Assembly: GCA_021786135.1 (NCBI GenBank)
Contig: JAJYNV010000246.1
Span: forward strand, 1-15,639
Direction of reading: 5' to 3'
Source of the DNA: Bacillota bacterium
Lineage (GTDB): Bacteria; Bacillota; Sulfobacillia; JAJZYS01; JAJYTV01
DNA: 15,639 nt
In this document: positions 6,319 through 14,005 of the stretch, in pieces
Layout: each line of letters starts with the position of its first letter
Position numbering within the stretch: the stretch's first letter is position 1
Position numbers and translations under genes: made by a program
Notes under the pieces: model-generated
What the model saw: the letters and a program-made list of their open reading frames with translations, nothing else
Databases searched by the model: none
Told to the model about the DNA's origin: nothing

Positions 6319-7557
6319 ATGCAGGTGCTGTACCAGCGCTGCTGCGGGCTGGATATCGGCAAGAAGGAGGTCGTGGGCTGCTTGATGACGCCCGGCGAGG
6401 GCCGGGACGGGGTGACTAAGGAGATCCGGAAGTTCGGCACCACCACGTCGGCGCTGCTGGGACTGCGGGACTGGCTGACGGCCGCGGGGTGCGAGCACGT
6501 GGCGATGGAGAGTACCGGGCCGTACTGGAAGCCCTTGTGGAACGTCCTCGACGGGCACGTCGGGCTGATGCTGGTGAACCCAGCGCACATGAAGGCCGTG
6601 CCCGGGCGCAAGACCGACGTCAAGGATGCCGAGTGGATCGCCGATCTGCTGCGCCACGGGCTGTTGAAGCCGAGCTACGTGCCCGAGCGCGAGCAGCGTG
6701 AACTGCGTGAGCTCGTGCGCTATCGCCGGTCGATGATCGAGGAGCGCGCTCGGGAGGTCAACCGGGTCCAGAAGGTGCTCGAAGGCGCGAATATCAAGCT
6801 GGGGTCGGTCGCCAGCGACGTGCTCGGCGTGAGCGGACGCGACATGCTGACCCAGTTGGCCAATGGCGCCGACGATCCGGAGCAGCTCGCCGACTTGGCC
6901 CGCGGTCGGCTCAAGGAGAAGCATGAGCAGCTTGTGGAGGCTCTGACGGGGTTTGTGCAGCCCCATCAGCGCTACATGCTGCGCAAGGAGCTGGACCACA
7001 TCGCGTACCTGGACGGCCAGATCGCGGAGCTGGATGCCGAGATCGAGCGACGGATGTCGGATGCAGAGAAGGTGTTGGAAAGGCTCGACACCCTCACTGG
7101 AGTCGGCCTCCGCACCGCCCAGGCGATCGTCGCCGAAGTAGGCCCCGACGTCTCGCACTTCCCCTCGCACGATCACCTGGCGTCCTGGGCCGGCCTGACG
7201 CCCGGGCAGAATGAGAGCGCCGGCAAGCGCAAGCCGGCACGCACGCAACCTGGGAACAAGCACCTGCGCGCCACCATGATCGAGGCCGCGCGGGCCGCCG
7301 CGCACAGCAAGGGCACCTATCTCGGGGCTCAGTACGAGCGCCTGCGCCGCCACATGAAGGGGAACAAGGCCCTCGTCGCCCTGGCGCACGCGATGATCGT
7401 CATCGTCTACCACATGCTCCAGGACGGTACCGAGTACCACGACAAGGGCCCCAGCTACTACATCGAGCGTGACCGCAAGGCCATCGAGCTCGCCGCCGTC
7501 CGGAGGCTCAACAGCCTGGGCTACGTCGTCATCCTCCAGCCCGACACGGCGGCGTAA
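6319..7557 (+). CDS. IS110-family DEDD/serine recombinase, copy A
   Basis: The 412-residue protein has an N-terminal RuvC-like DEDD domain with D12 (LDIGKK), E64 (AMESTGPYWKP), D100 and D103 (GRKTDVKDAEWIADLL). A central coiled-coil-prone stretch follows (about 200-250). The C-terminal Transposase_20 domain contains LTGVGLRTAQAIVAEVGPD and SWAGLTPGQNESAGKRK, where S300 is the probable nucleophilic serine. It ends ALAHAMIVIVYHMLQDGTEY. Length and motifs are complete, so it should be active. It recombines a circular element intermediate into a target guided by its bridge RNA. The ATG at 6319 has AGAGGA (6304-6309) upstream. It is clearly related to copy B along its whole length, but diverged, so the tandem is not a recent duplication. 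Confidence 0.95.
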   Translation: MQVLYQRCCGLDIGKKEVVGCLMTPGEGRDGVTKEIRKFGTTTSALLGLRDWLTAAGCEHVAMESTGPYWKPLWNVLDGHVGLMLVNPAHMKAVPGRKTDVKDAEWIADLLRHGLLKPSYVPEREQRELRELVRYRRSMIEERAREVNRVQKVLEGANIKLGSVASDVLGVSGRDMLTQLANGADDPEQLADLARGRLKEKHEQLVEALTGFVQPHQRYMLRKELDHIAYLDGQIAELDAEIERRMSDAEKVLERLDTLTGVGLRTAQAIVAEVGPDVSHFPSHDHLASWAGLTPGQNESAGKRKPARTQPGNKHLRATMIEAARAAAHSKGTYLGAQYERLRRHMKGNKALVALAHAMIVIVYHMLQDGTEYHDKGPSYYIERDRKAIELAAVRRLNSLGYVVILQPDTAA

Positions 7558-7613
7558 GCCCTCCCGACAGCGTAACCTGCGTCCTGAGGCCTCCCAATGC
7601 GGCCTCCAGACTT

Positions 7614-7648
7614 CTATGCCCTTCGGGCGTTCTCACGAAGGTTTCGTT
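7614..7648 (+). repeat. Conserved right-end stem-loop of IS110 copy A
   Basis: After the recombinase stop, CTATGCCCTTCGGGC (7614-7628) and TCTCACGAAGG (7631-7641) are shared almost exactly with the right end of copy B. CCTTCG (7620-7625) and CGAAGG (7636-7641) form a 6-bp stem with a 10-nt loop. Conservation outside coding sequence in two diverged elements points to a function in recombination or in transcription from the circular junction. Confidence 0.6.
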
Positions 7649-7650
7649 TT

Positions 7651-7843
7651 CGGGGCAGTTGCCCACGGCCGTGCGGCCGCCACGAGGAATGAAAACGGGG
7701 TTGACGAACGGATGGGTGCGCCTTGCGGAGGTCGGTACGTCTGTGGGGCTTCAAAGCCCGTGGGAGCAGTTTGACCGGCGCCCTATAGGGCACCACAAGA
7801 TGTTGTCGCGTTCTACGAGCGCGAACACGCGTGTTAGAGTCCG
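7651..7843 (+). ncRNA. Candidate bridge RNA of IS110 copy B
   Basis: This non-coding stretch matches the left end of copy A in the same order of islands: 7689-7698, 7717-7736, 7755-7762, 7768-7786 and 7836-7843. Possible structure: GCGCC (7718-7722) with GGCGC (7777-7781) closes a domain, GGTC (7731-7734 region) pairs with GACC (7773-7776), and inside it GGGCTT-CA-AAGCCC (7747-7760 region) forms a hairpin. A further palindrome GCCCTATAGGGC (7780-7791) follows. GGGCA/TGCCC near 7653-7664 could be the 5' stem-loop. Diverged segments between islands are candidates for target- and donor-guide loops. The recombinase gene starts 33 nt after the last island. Boundaries are not experimentally fixed. 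Confidence 0.5.
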
Positions 7844-7876
7844 ACGATTTAGCCAAGGCGCAGAAGGGAGAGGAGG

Positions 7877-9100
7877 ATGGAGGTCAAGTGGGAGCATTGC
7901 GCAGGGATAGACCTGGGGAAGAAGACGCTTGCAGTCTGTTTGCTCAACGGGCGGGCTAAGGAAATCCGGACCTACGGCACGACCACGGTCGAGCTTCTGG
8001 CCTTGCGGGATTGGCTCAAGGGCGCAGGTTGTCAGGCTGTAGCGATGGAGGCCACCGGGTCCTTCTGGAAGCCCGTGTGGAACGTGCTCGAGGACCAGGG
8101 CATGGAGCTGGCTTTGGCCAACCCACAGCGGATCAAGGCGATCCCTGGGCGCAAGAGCGACGTGCGCGATTCCGAGTGGATTGCGGACCTTATGCGGTAC
8201 GGCCTGATCGCACCGAGCTACGTCCCAAACCGTGACCAGCGCGAACTGCGGGAGATGACGCGCTACCGCACATCTCTGGTCGGAGACCGCGCGCGCGAAG
8301 TCAACCGCTTGGAGAAGGTGCTCGAGGGGGCCAACATCAAGCTCGGTACCGTTCTGACGGACATCACGGGCAAGAGCGGTATTGCGATCCTGCGTGCCAT
8401 CGCCGCTGGCGTCGAGGATCCCGACGGGCTGTCCCAGTTGACTGTGGGCCCCGTCAAGGCCAGCCGGGAGCAGTTCTCACGGGCGCTCACCGGTTACGTC
8501 AACTCGCATCAGCGCTACATGATCTCGCTCATCCTCGACGGCATCGAAAGCTTCAACCAGCGGATCGCTCAGCTCGACGCGGAGATCGCGGACCGCATGA
8601 AGGCCTTCCAGCCGCAGATGGACAAGCTCAAGACCATCCCGGGGATCGCGGATCGGTCGGCGCAGGTCGTGATCGCCGAGGTGGGCCCTGACGTCTCGCA
8701 CTTCGCGACGGCAGCCCATCTGAGCTCCTGGTCTGGGCTGGCGCCCGGGCAGAACGAGAGTGCCGGCAAGCGCAAGTCGTCCCGCATCCCGCCGGGCGAG
8801 CGCCACCTGCGCAGCGTCCTCGTCCAGTGCGCGTGGGCTGCCGTGCGATCGCGAGGTACCTACTTCTCCGCGCAGTTCTGGCATCTCCAGCACCATCTCG
8901 GCAAGAAGCGGGCCATCGTGGCCGTTGCCCACTCCATGATCACGAGCATCTACCACATCCTGCAGGACGGCACCGAGTACCAAGAGCTTGGCCCCACGCA
9001 CTTCGACCGCCTCAACCGCGAAGCTATCGTGCGCCGCGCAATACGTCAGCTCGAACGGAGCGGCTACGCCGTCAGCCTGACTCCCGTCGCCGCTGCGTAG
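7877..9100 (+). CDS. IS110-family DEDD/serine recombinase, copy B
   Basis: The 407-residue recombinase has D12 (IDLGKKTLAV), E58 (AMEATGSFWKP), D95 and D98 (GRKSDVRDSEWIADLM) in the DEDD domain, and the C-terminal SWSGLAPGQNESAGKRK with the probable nucleophile S295. The helix-hairpin-helix-like IPGIADRSAQVVIAEVGPD precedes it. All expected active-site residues are present and the length is normal. AGGGAG (7865-7870) lies 6 nt before the ATG at 7877; a further AGGAGG directly abuts the ATG. It resembles copy A throughout, but with many substitutions and a 6-residue shorter N-terminal part. Like copy A it is oriented away from the TetR pseudogene. Confidence 0.95.
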   Translation: MEVKWEHCAGIDLGKKTLAVCLLNGRAKEIRTYGTTTVELLALRDWLKGAGCQAVAMEATGSFWKPVWNVLEDQGMELALANPQRIKAIPGRKSDVRDSEWIADLMRYGLIAPSYVPNRDQRELREMTRYRTSLVGDRAREVNRLEKVLEGANIKLGTVLTDITGKSGIAILRAIAAGVEDPDGLSQLTVGPVKASREQFSRALTGYVNSHQRYMISLILDGIESFNQRIAQLDAEIADRMKAFQPQMDKLKTIPGIADRSAQVVIAEVGPDVSHFATAAHLSSWSGLAPGQNESAGKRKSSRIPPGERHLRSVLVQCAWAAVRSRGTYFSAQFWHLQHHLGKKRAIVAVAHSMITSIYHILQDGTEYQELGPTHFDRLNREAIVRRAIRQLERSGYAVSLTPVAAA

Positions 9101-9148
9101 CCCGGTTACCGTTCGTTGGGGGCCCCTCCCTGGGTGGCCTCTAACCTG

Positions 9149-9186
9149 CTATGCCCTTCGGGCCGGTCCTCACGAAGGCGTCGTTT
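9149..9186 (+). repeat. Conserved right-end stem-loop of IS110 copy B
   Basis: CTATGCCCTTCGGGC (from 9149) and TCCTCACGAAGG (to 9178) repeat the right-end sequence of copy A. CCTTCG (9155-9160) pairs with CGAAGG (9173-9178) around a 12-nt loop, two nucleotides longer than in copy A. Similarity to copy A ends after CGTTTA (about 9188). Confidence 0.6.
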
Positions 9187-9188
9187 AC

Positions 9189-10442
9189 GTGTTAGTCCGC
9201 CAGAAAGCGCTCTACGGCACGGAATGGGGCGTTGGCAAGGGGGACATATCCCGGTCCAACGGGCTATGATGCGCTGCATGTCCTGACGGACGCGAGGGAG
9301 GGTCATCGTTTGTTTACCCTGAAGCTGCTGACGGACGAGAAAGTGGTAGGCCACCGAAACGAGCGTGACATGACGCTGCCAGCCTGACCAGCGGCGCCCC
9401 TCGAAGTGGTCCGGGCCAAGTTCGCTTTTGAGCTGCCGGTAGTCGAGTTCGATGCGCCAGCGAAGCTTGGCGGTGCGGACGAAGGCCTGCATGGCAATGT
9501 CTGCCGGCAGGGTGAGAGCCAGTAGTGCGAGGGTTCGGCCTTGTCCTCGGGCCACTCGATTAGGAGCCACTCTTCTGGCTCCAGCCACTTGCCGTGGAAA
9601 TAATCGCGATGTCGTCTTGCCCGCACTGTTGTCCCATTAAACCATCTGCCAAGCCTCGGGGGCACGGAACGCGCCAGTGCCTCCATGGACGTCGGACGGG
9701 CGTCGCCGTAGTCCCAGCACACACGCGGTCGTTCCGTACGGCTGCGACGAGCTTTGGGTGCGCCGGGCACGTCAGCCGGCCAGACCCCCGTGCTCCCCTG
9801 CACACCAAGCACGTAGTAGTGACCAAGTGCGGTGAGCCCCGCGCGGAACTCAGCGCCGTTGCAGTAGCCGGCGTTGGCCAGCACAGTGTAAGTGCCGATG
9901 CCCCAAGACCGGACGCGATTGAGCTCATTCAGGGCGATCTCGCCCTTCGTGCGGAACTGTGTCCCCTCCGGCACTTGAGCCTTGCGCAGCCGCTCAGGGT
10001 CTGCGATCCAGGTCTCCGGCAGGTACAGATCCCAGTCCACCGGCACGGCGGCCTGCTGCGTCGCCAGATGCAGGCTCACCGCCACCTGGCAATTGCCGAT
10101 CTTGCCCAGCGTGCCGCAGTACTGCCGCGCAACGCCGACCGTATGCTGGCCCTGCTTGGGGAAGCCGGTCTCATCGAAGATCAGGTAGCGATCCTCAGGG
10201 AACGCCGCCAGAGCCTGTTCGACCAGCCATCGGCGCACGTCGAGTACTCCCACGGGCTGCCGCTGACAAACTGCTGCAGGGGCCTGCTCGTCGCCCTCCG
10301 GGACATACAGGGCCATCGCGTCCGCAGACTGCCGTGCCCCCTCCATCATTAGGCCGCGCACGTACCTGCTGCCCCACTGCTGCTGCTTCAGATGACGGGA
10401 CCCACCGAACACCTCGGCCAACGGAGTAATACTAGGGACCAT
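9189..10442 (-). pseudogene. IS701-like DDE transposase, inactivated
   Basis: From ATG 10442 the protein reads as an IS701/IS4-type transposase: QWGSRYVRGLMMEGARQSAD, then RYLIFDETGFPKQGQHTVG with catalytic D90. Three indels are visible. A probable extra C in a CCCC run (10279-10282) and a missing base near 10240 bracket about 14 codons read out of frame; the shifted frame there gives the expected LQQFVSGSPWEYST. Near 9515 a base is missing, and the rest (LPADIAMQAFVRTAKLRWRI then ELDYRQLKSELG, holding the catalytic E) continues in another frame. In addition the second catalytic aspartate, normally in LADAGY, is N190 (LANAGYCN). The C-terminal frame runs without its own stop into the IS110 right end. 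It cannot be active. Confidence 0.85.
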
Positions 10443-10508
10443 CTAGGAGCCGATCTTCCGCGGTGGCTCGTTCAGGTATCGTCCGGGCCGGAGCGCACGT
10501 GATGTGCC

Positions 10509-10542
10509 GTTCCGCCTGCGCAGGCACCGTCTGCGGCGGAAC
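10509..10542 (-). terminator. Strong hairpin after the helicase operon, possible terminator
   Basis: GTTCCGCC (10509-10516) and GGCGGAAC (10535-10542) form a perfect 8-bp stem, extended by GCAG (10520-10523) with CTGC (10531-10534) beyond a 3-nt bulge. It lies 24 nt downstream of the stop of the helicase-associated gene. No U-tract follows on the minus strand, so it may stall or stabilise the 3' end rather than be a classical intrinsic terminator, or it may belong to the IS701 end. Confidence 0.4.
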
Positions 10543-10565
10543 ATCGTTTGTTAGGCCAGGCTTGG

Positions 10566-12266
10566 CTAGAGCGCCTCGATCACCGTGCCGGCGCCCCAGT
10601 CGAGAGACCGTAGCGTGCGCCCGGTGCGCCTGCGCTCCTTGAGCGCGTCCTCCCGGTAGAGGCCGCTCGGGCTGAAGACGCCCTCGAGGGCGGCGAAGCC
10701 GCCGTGCTCGAGAGCGGCGCGCACGCGCTCCGCATGCATCGCGGGAATGACGAGGCAGGTCTCGCCGATCACCTCGATCACTTCCTGGCGTACCACCTTG
10801 AGGGCGAGCGCCGCCTCGGCGTCCGCCTTCGAGCGGCAGACCAGCATGGCCGCTTCGACGAAGCGGTAGCGGCCGACGCGGCCGAGCCACTCCTCGATGC
10901 GGAAACGCATGGCCTGCGGCAGGCCCGTCCGACTGCCCCCCTCGAGCTCAGTCAGGATCTCGTCCGGCTTCACCAGCATCTCCACCGCGTGCTGCAGGCT
11001 CTCCTGCGACATCTGGTACGTGCATACGACGTCCACTTTGGCGGGCCTCGCCACGGTTTCGAGCCAGGCGAGGCGGGTCGGGGCAAGGTCCGGCGGCGCC
11101 AGGATGTCCCCGCTCGGGAGGAGCGTCCAGCGGCCATCGAGCGTCGGCTCAGGCGCCTGCCCGCCGTAGAGCACCGCGCCGAGCGGCAGGAGGTGCAGCG
11201 CGGGCTCGCCCTCGACCGTTCCCGCCTCGAGCGCGCCGAGCTGGCCGAGAGACCTGATGAGCGACGCCGTCTCGTACGGCTCGCGGGCTTCGAAGATCCC
11301 CGTGCGCTTGACGTGCAAGACCTCGAGGAGCCTTCGCGGCAGCAGCCAGTGCTCCGCGCTGAGAAACTTCTGCCAGTAGTCTGCGGTCAGCGCGTGGCCG
11401 TGCAGCTCCCAGACCGCCAGCACGGCGCGCCGGCCGATTTCGGCGACGCTCCTGCGCCCCAGGCGCCGCCGCCAGTCTCGCGCGGCATGGATCTCGCCCT
11501 CCCGGACATCGAGCAGCCCGAGGCCGAAACCAAGCCAGAGCAGGAGGCCGACATCCGGCTGCGCCTCGCCGGACCAGGGTCCGAAAGTCGCGGGATCCGG
11601 CAGTTCCCCCAGGATGGCGGCAAAGGCCGGCGAGATGTCCGGGAGGCGGTGCGGCGTCAGGAGCCTGCGCACGCGCTCCGCGTCCCGGCGATAGATGGAG
11701 CCGCCCTGCGTGATGGCCGCAGGCCTTCGCCCGAGCTCGCCAACGATGCGCAGGAGATCCGAGAGCCACTCCGTGCCGAGCGAGGCCGCGTCCGCCGGCC
11801 GCTCGCCCACGGGCAGATAGAACGGGCGCTGCAGCTTCCCGGCCGCCTGCATCGCCGCCACCGGCGCCACCCACTGGACCGTCTCGTGCGCCATGTGGTA
11901 GCCGGGCTGCGACGCCCAGTAGTCACGGGATCCGAGCGAATGGAGAAGTCCCTTCTGGCGCAGCTCCTCGCAGAGCTCGCGGGTCCTTTGCGCGCGCGGG
12001 TTCCGCACGCCGAGGCCGTCGATCGTGCGCCCGGTGAGCATGCCGAGACCATGCCAGGCGATGTCGAAGATGAGGGTGCGCGCATCCTCCGAGCAGGCGT
12101 CGAGCGCCTGCATCACCCCACGCTGCGAGGAGAGCTCTCCTACCACTTTCTCGAGAATGGCCTTTGGCTGGAGGCCCTGCACGTCGATGCCGACCTCCCG
12201 CGCCAGGTGGCGGAGGTCTGAGATCTTGGTCGAGATGCTCCGCTCGAGGAGCGGCAGCTCAGACAT
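10566..12266 (-). CDS. Helicase-associated domain protein, partner of the XPB-like helicase
   Basis: The 566-residue soluble protein starts MSELPLLERSISTKISDLRH. It contains an N-terminal winged-helix-like part (about 45-120), the family-typical ITQGGSIYRRDAERVRRLL (185-203), and a C-terminal domain (about 379-480) resembling the XPB/Ssl2 N-terminal Helicase_C_3 domain (GRWTLLPSGDILAPP, then VCTYQMSQESLQHAV, then LPQAMRFRIEEWLGRVGRY). The same domain forms the N-terminus of the helicase encoded just upstream. Proteins of this kind are commonly encoded next to bacterial XPB helicases; their biochemical role is not established, and a loading or regulatory partner is the likely role. The ATG at 12266 has GGAGG 8 nt upstream and overlaps the helicase gene by 8 nt. 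No catalytic motif is seen. Confidence 0.85.
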   Translation of the reverse strand: MSELPLLERSISTKISDLRHLAREVGIDVQGLQPKAILEKVVGELSSQRGVMQALDACSEDARTLIFDIAWHGLGMLTGRTIDGLGVRNPRAQRTRELCEELRQKGLLHSLGSRDYWASQPGYHMAHETVQWVAPVAAMQAAGKLQRPFYLPVGERPADAASLGTEWLSDLLRIVGELGRRPAAITQGGSIYRRDAERVRRLLTPHRLPDISPAFAAILGELPDPATFGPWSGEAQPDVGLLLWLGFGLGLLDVREGEIHAARDWRRRLGRRSVAEIGRRAVLAVWELHGHALTADYWQKFLSAEHWLLPRRLLEVLHVKRTGIFEAREPYETASLIRSLGQLGALEAGTVEGEPALHLLPLGAVLYGGQAPEPTLDGRWTLLPSGDILAPPDLAPTRLAWLETVARPAKVDVVCTYQMSQESLQHAVEMLVKPDEILTELEGGSRTGLPQAMRFRIEEWLGRVGRYRFVEAAMLVCRSKADAEAALALKVVRQEVIEVIGETCLVIPAMHAERVRAALEHGGFAALEGVFSPSGLYREDALKERRRTGRTLRSLDWGAGTVIEAL

Positions 12267-13992
12267 CCTGCGCCCCTCCGCGCAGACGCCGGCGCGCTTC
12301 CGCCAAGGGGATCACGAGAGCTCCGGCGGAGGGCGCCGTCTCCTCGCCATAGCGCACGATGCGGTAGCGGTAGCCCTGTTCCGTGAGAAATCGCTGGCGC
12401 AGGATCGCGAACTGTTGCTCGCTCGTGTCGCTCGAGACCAGGGCGTAGAAGTGGGCTGGTCGCCCGTCCTCCTTCGGCCGCAGGATGCGGCCGAGCCTCT
12501 GCGCCTCCTCCTGGCGAGAGCCGAAGGTGCCCGAGACCTCGATGGCGACGCTCGCCTCGGGCAGGTCCAGGGAGAAATTCGCGACGTTCGAGACGACGAG
12601 CAGGGGATCCTTGCCGCTGCGGAAGTCCTTGAGCAGCTTCTCCCGCTCCGAGAAGGGCGTCTCGCCCGTCAGAAGGGGTGCCCCGAGCGCCTGGGCGAGC
12701 GCCTCGAGCTGGGCCAGGAAGCGCCCGATGACGAGCACCTGGTCTCCTGCAGCGAGGTGCCCCTGCGCGATCTCCGCCACGGCCTCGATCTTGGCAGGGT
12801 TCTCGGCGGCCAGCCGGAACTGCTCGCGCTCCTCCGCCTCGGCGTAGCGTTGGCGCGCACCTGGCGGCATCTCGAGCCGCACCTCTGTGCAGGACGCCTT
12901 GGCGATCCAGCCCTGCTCCTCGAGCTCCTTCCAAGGAGCGTCGTACTTCTTCGGGCCGATCAGGCTGAAGACGTCCCCTTCGCGCCCGTCCTCGCGCAGC
13001 AGGGTGGCTGTGAGTCCGAGGCGGCGGCGGGCCTGGATCTCGGCGGTCATGCGGAAGACCGGCGCCGGCAGGAGGTGCACTTCGTCGTAGATGATGAGGC
13101 CCCAGTCCTGGGCGTCGAGGAGCGAGCGATGCTCCTTGCGGCCGAGGATGTGGTAGGTGGCGACCGTGACCGGCCGCACCTCCTTCTTGAGGCCTGAATA
13201 CTCGCCGATCAGGTCGGGAGCGAGCGACGTCTTGTCCTGGAGTTCCTCGATCCACTGCCGCACCGCGAGGGTGGAGGTGCAGAGGATGAGCGTCTCGGCC
13301 TGGACCTTCGCCATCGCGCCGAGGCCGACGATCGTCTTCCCGGCACCGCAGGGCAGCACGACAACTCCGCTGCCGCCGGCCGCCTCGCCTCCCGCCCAGA
13401 AGGCGTCGATCGCCCGCTGCTGGTAGCCGCGCAGCTCGAGTTCCCTGCCGGAGAGCGTCCGCTCACGCAAGGAGAGGGTTAGCGGCGCGCCCTTGGCGTG
13501 ACCCGCGAGGTCTCGGACGGGCCAGCCGATGCGCAGGAGGGCCTGCTTGAGATGCCCGCGCTGGCCCTTTGCGACCGTGACGCCCTGCGGGCCCAGGAGT
13601 TCGAGGAGCGGCGCCACCTTGGGGTGGCTGCGCATCTCGCGCAGCAGGAGGGGATCGTCAGCCCAGAGCACGATGCCGTCGCCTGATGGACGGAGCTCGA
13701 GGCGGCCGTAGCGGGCCATGGCGTCCCAGATCTCGGCGCGCACATTCTGCGGCAGCTGGTATTTGCCGAAGCGGTCCAGGCCCGCGATCACCTCTTGGGC
13801 CTCTAGGCCGCTCTCGGCGGCGTTCCAGAGTGAGAGACGGGTGATGCGATAGGTGTGGACATGCTCGGGGCTGGCCTCGAGCTCCGCAAAGCGGGCAAGA
13901 AAATCCCGGGCGGCCTCGAACTCGGGGTGGTCGGTCTCGAGCAGCACCGAGTGGTCGCTCTGGACGATCAGGGGCTTATCGGCATCGTACAA
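12259..13992 (-). CDS. XPB/ERCC3-like DNA repair helicase (superfamily 2)
   Basis: The 577-residue helicase starts with a Helicase_C_3/XPB N-terminal domain (about 8-120, PLIVQSDHSVLLETDHPEFE). It continues with the SF2 core: Q-type motif LRGYQQRAIDAF (187-198), Walker A LPCGAGKT (213-220), motif Ia CTSTLAVRQW, DEVH box (303-306), TAT (328-330), the XPB-specific RED motif R333-E334-D335, and motif VI EEAQRLGRILRP (495-506). It should unwind or melt DNA at the expense of ATP, presumably in repair or transcription-linked remodelling; in eukaryotes and archaea XPB works with a nuclease or within TFIIH. The TTG start at 13992 is chosen because GGAGG (14005-14001) lies 8 nt upstream and the nearby ATG is out of frame. 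All core motifs are intact. Confidence 0.94.
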   Translation of the reverse strand: MYDADKPLIVQSDHSVLLETDHPEFEAARDFLARFAELEASPEHVHTYRITRLSLWNAAESGLEAQEVIAGLDRFGKYQLPQNVRAEIWDAMARYGRLELRPSGDGIVLWADDPLLLREMRSHPKVAPLLELLGPQGVTVAKGQRGHLKQALLRIGWPVRDLAGHAKGAPLTLSLRERTLSGRELELRGYQQRAIDAFWAGGEAAGGSGVVVLPCGAGKTIVGLGAMAKVQAETLILCTSTLAVRQWIEELQDKTSLAPDLIGEYSGLKKEVRPVTVATYHILGRKEHRSLLDAQDWGLIIYDEVHLLPAPVFRMTAEIQARRRLGLTATLLREDGREGDVFSLIGPKKYDAPWKELEEQGWIAKASCTEVRLEMPPGARQRYAEAEEREQFRLAAENPAKIEAVAEIAQGHLAAGDQVLVIGRFLAQLEALAQALGAPLLTGETPFSEREKLLKDFRSGKDPLLVVSNVANFSLDLPEASVAIEVSGTFGSRQEEAQRLGRILRPKEDGRPAHFYALVSSDTSEQQFAILRQRFLTEQGYRYRIVRYGEETAPSAGALVIPLAEARRRLRGGAQDV

Positions 13993-14000
13993 GCCATGCG

Positions 14001-14005
14001 CCTCC
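14001..14005 (-). promoter_or_regulatory. Ribosome binding site supporting the TTG start of the XPB helicase
   Basis: GGAGG on the minus strand (14005-14001) lies 8 nt before TTG 13992-13990. The ATG in between (13997-13995) is in a different frame and cannot start this protein. Confidence 0.65.

Larger units (their letters stand above)
6096..7650 (+). mobile_element. IS110-family insertion sequence, copy A (complete; ends approximate)
   Basis: The element consists of a non-coding left end of about 220 nt, one recombinase gene (6319-7557), and a right end of about 90 nt ending in a conserved stem-loop. Ends were set by comparison with copy B: left-end homology becomes clear from 6122 (ATGAAAACGG) and a GC-rich palindrome TGCCCCGCGGCGGGGCA (6096-6112) precedes it; right-end homology fades after CGTTT near 7650. 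IS110 elements lack ordinary terminal inverted repeats and usually make no target duplication, so the exact edges cannot be fixed from this window alone. Confidence 0.75.
7651..9188 (+). mobile_element. IS110-family insertion sequence, copy B (complete; ends approximate)
   Basis: This second element lies directly behind copy A in the same orientation, with the same design: left end of about 225 nt, one gene (7877-9100), right end of about 90 nt with the CCTTCG/CGAAGG stem-loop. Its left edge lies between 7650 and 7689; its right edge near 9188, where similarity to the right end of copy A stops. The sequence then reads as the 3' part of an IS701-like transposase gene, so copy B abuts or interrupts that element. 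Confidence 0.75.
9189..10565 (-). mobile_element. IS701-like insertion sequence, defective, 3' side cut by IS110 copy B
   Basis: The transposase pseudogene (10442-9189) plus about 120 nt upstream make up the remnant. No terminal inverted repeats could be paired: the 3' side is replaced by the right end of IS110 copy B and the 5' side lies somewhere between 10443 and the end of the helicase-associated gene at 10566. Edges are therefore approximate. Confidence 0.6.

Noticed and set aside
6202..7440. 412-codon minus-strand frame over IS110 copy A
   Set aside because: It is the antisense shadow of the recombinase gene, which has full family motifs and normal length.
7703..9116. Eight-nt complementarity between the copy B left end (ACGAACGG) and its right end (CCGTTCGT, 9109-9116), as a possible donor-guide match
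   Set aside because: The right-end site is about 70 nt inside the element rather than at its tip, and eight nucleotides is within chance.
9304..10552. CATCGTTTGTT present at 9304-9314 and 10542-10552, a possible direct repeat flanking the IS701-like element
   Set aside because: An 11-nt match is expected by chance many times in a window this long, and the left copy lies inside the transposase coding sequence.
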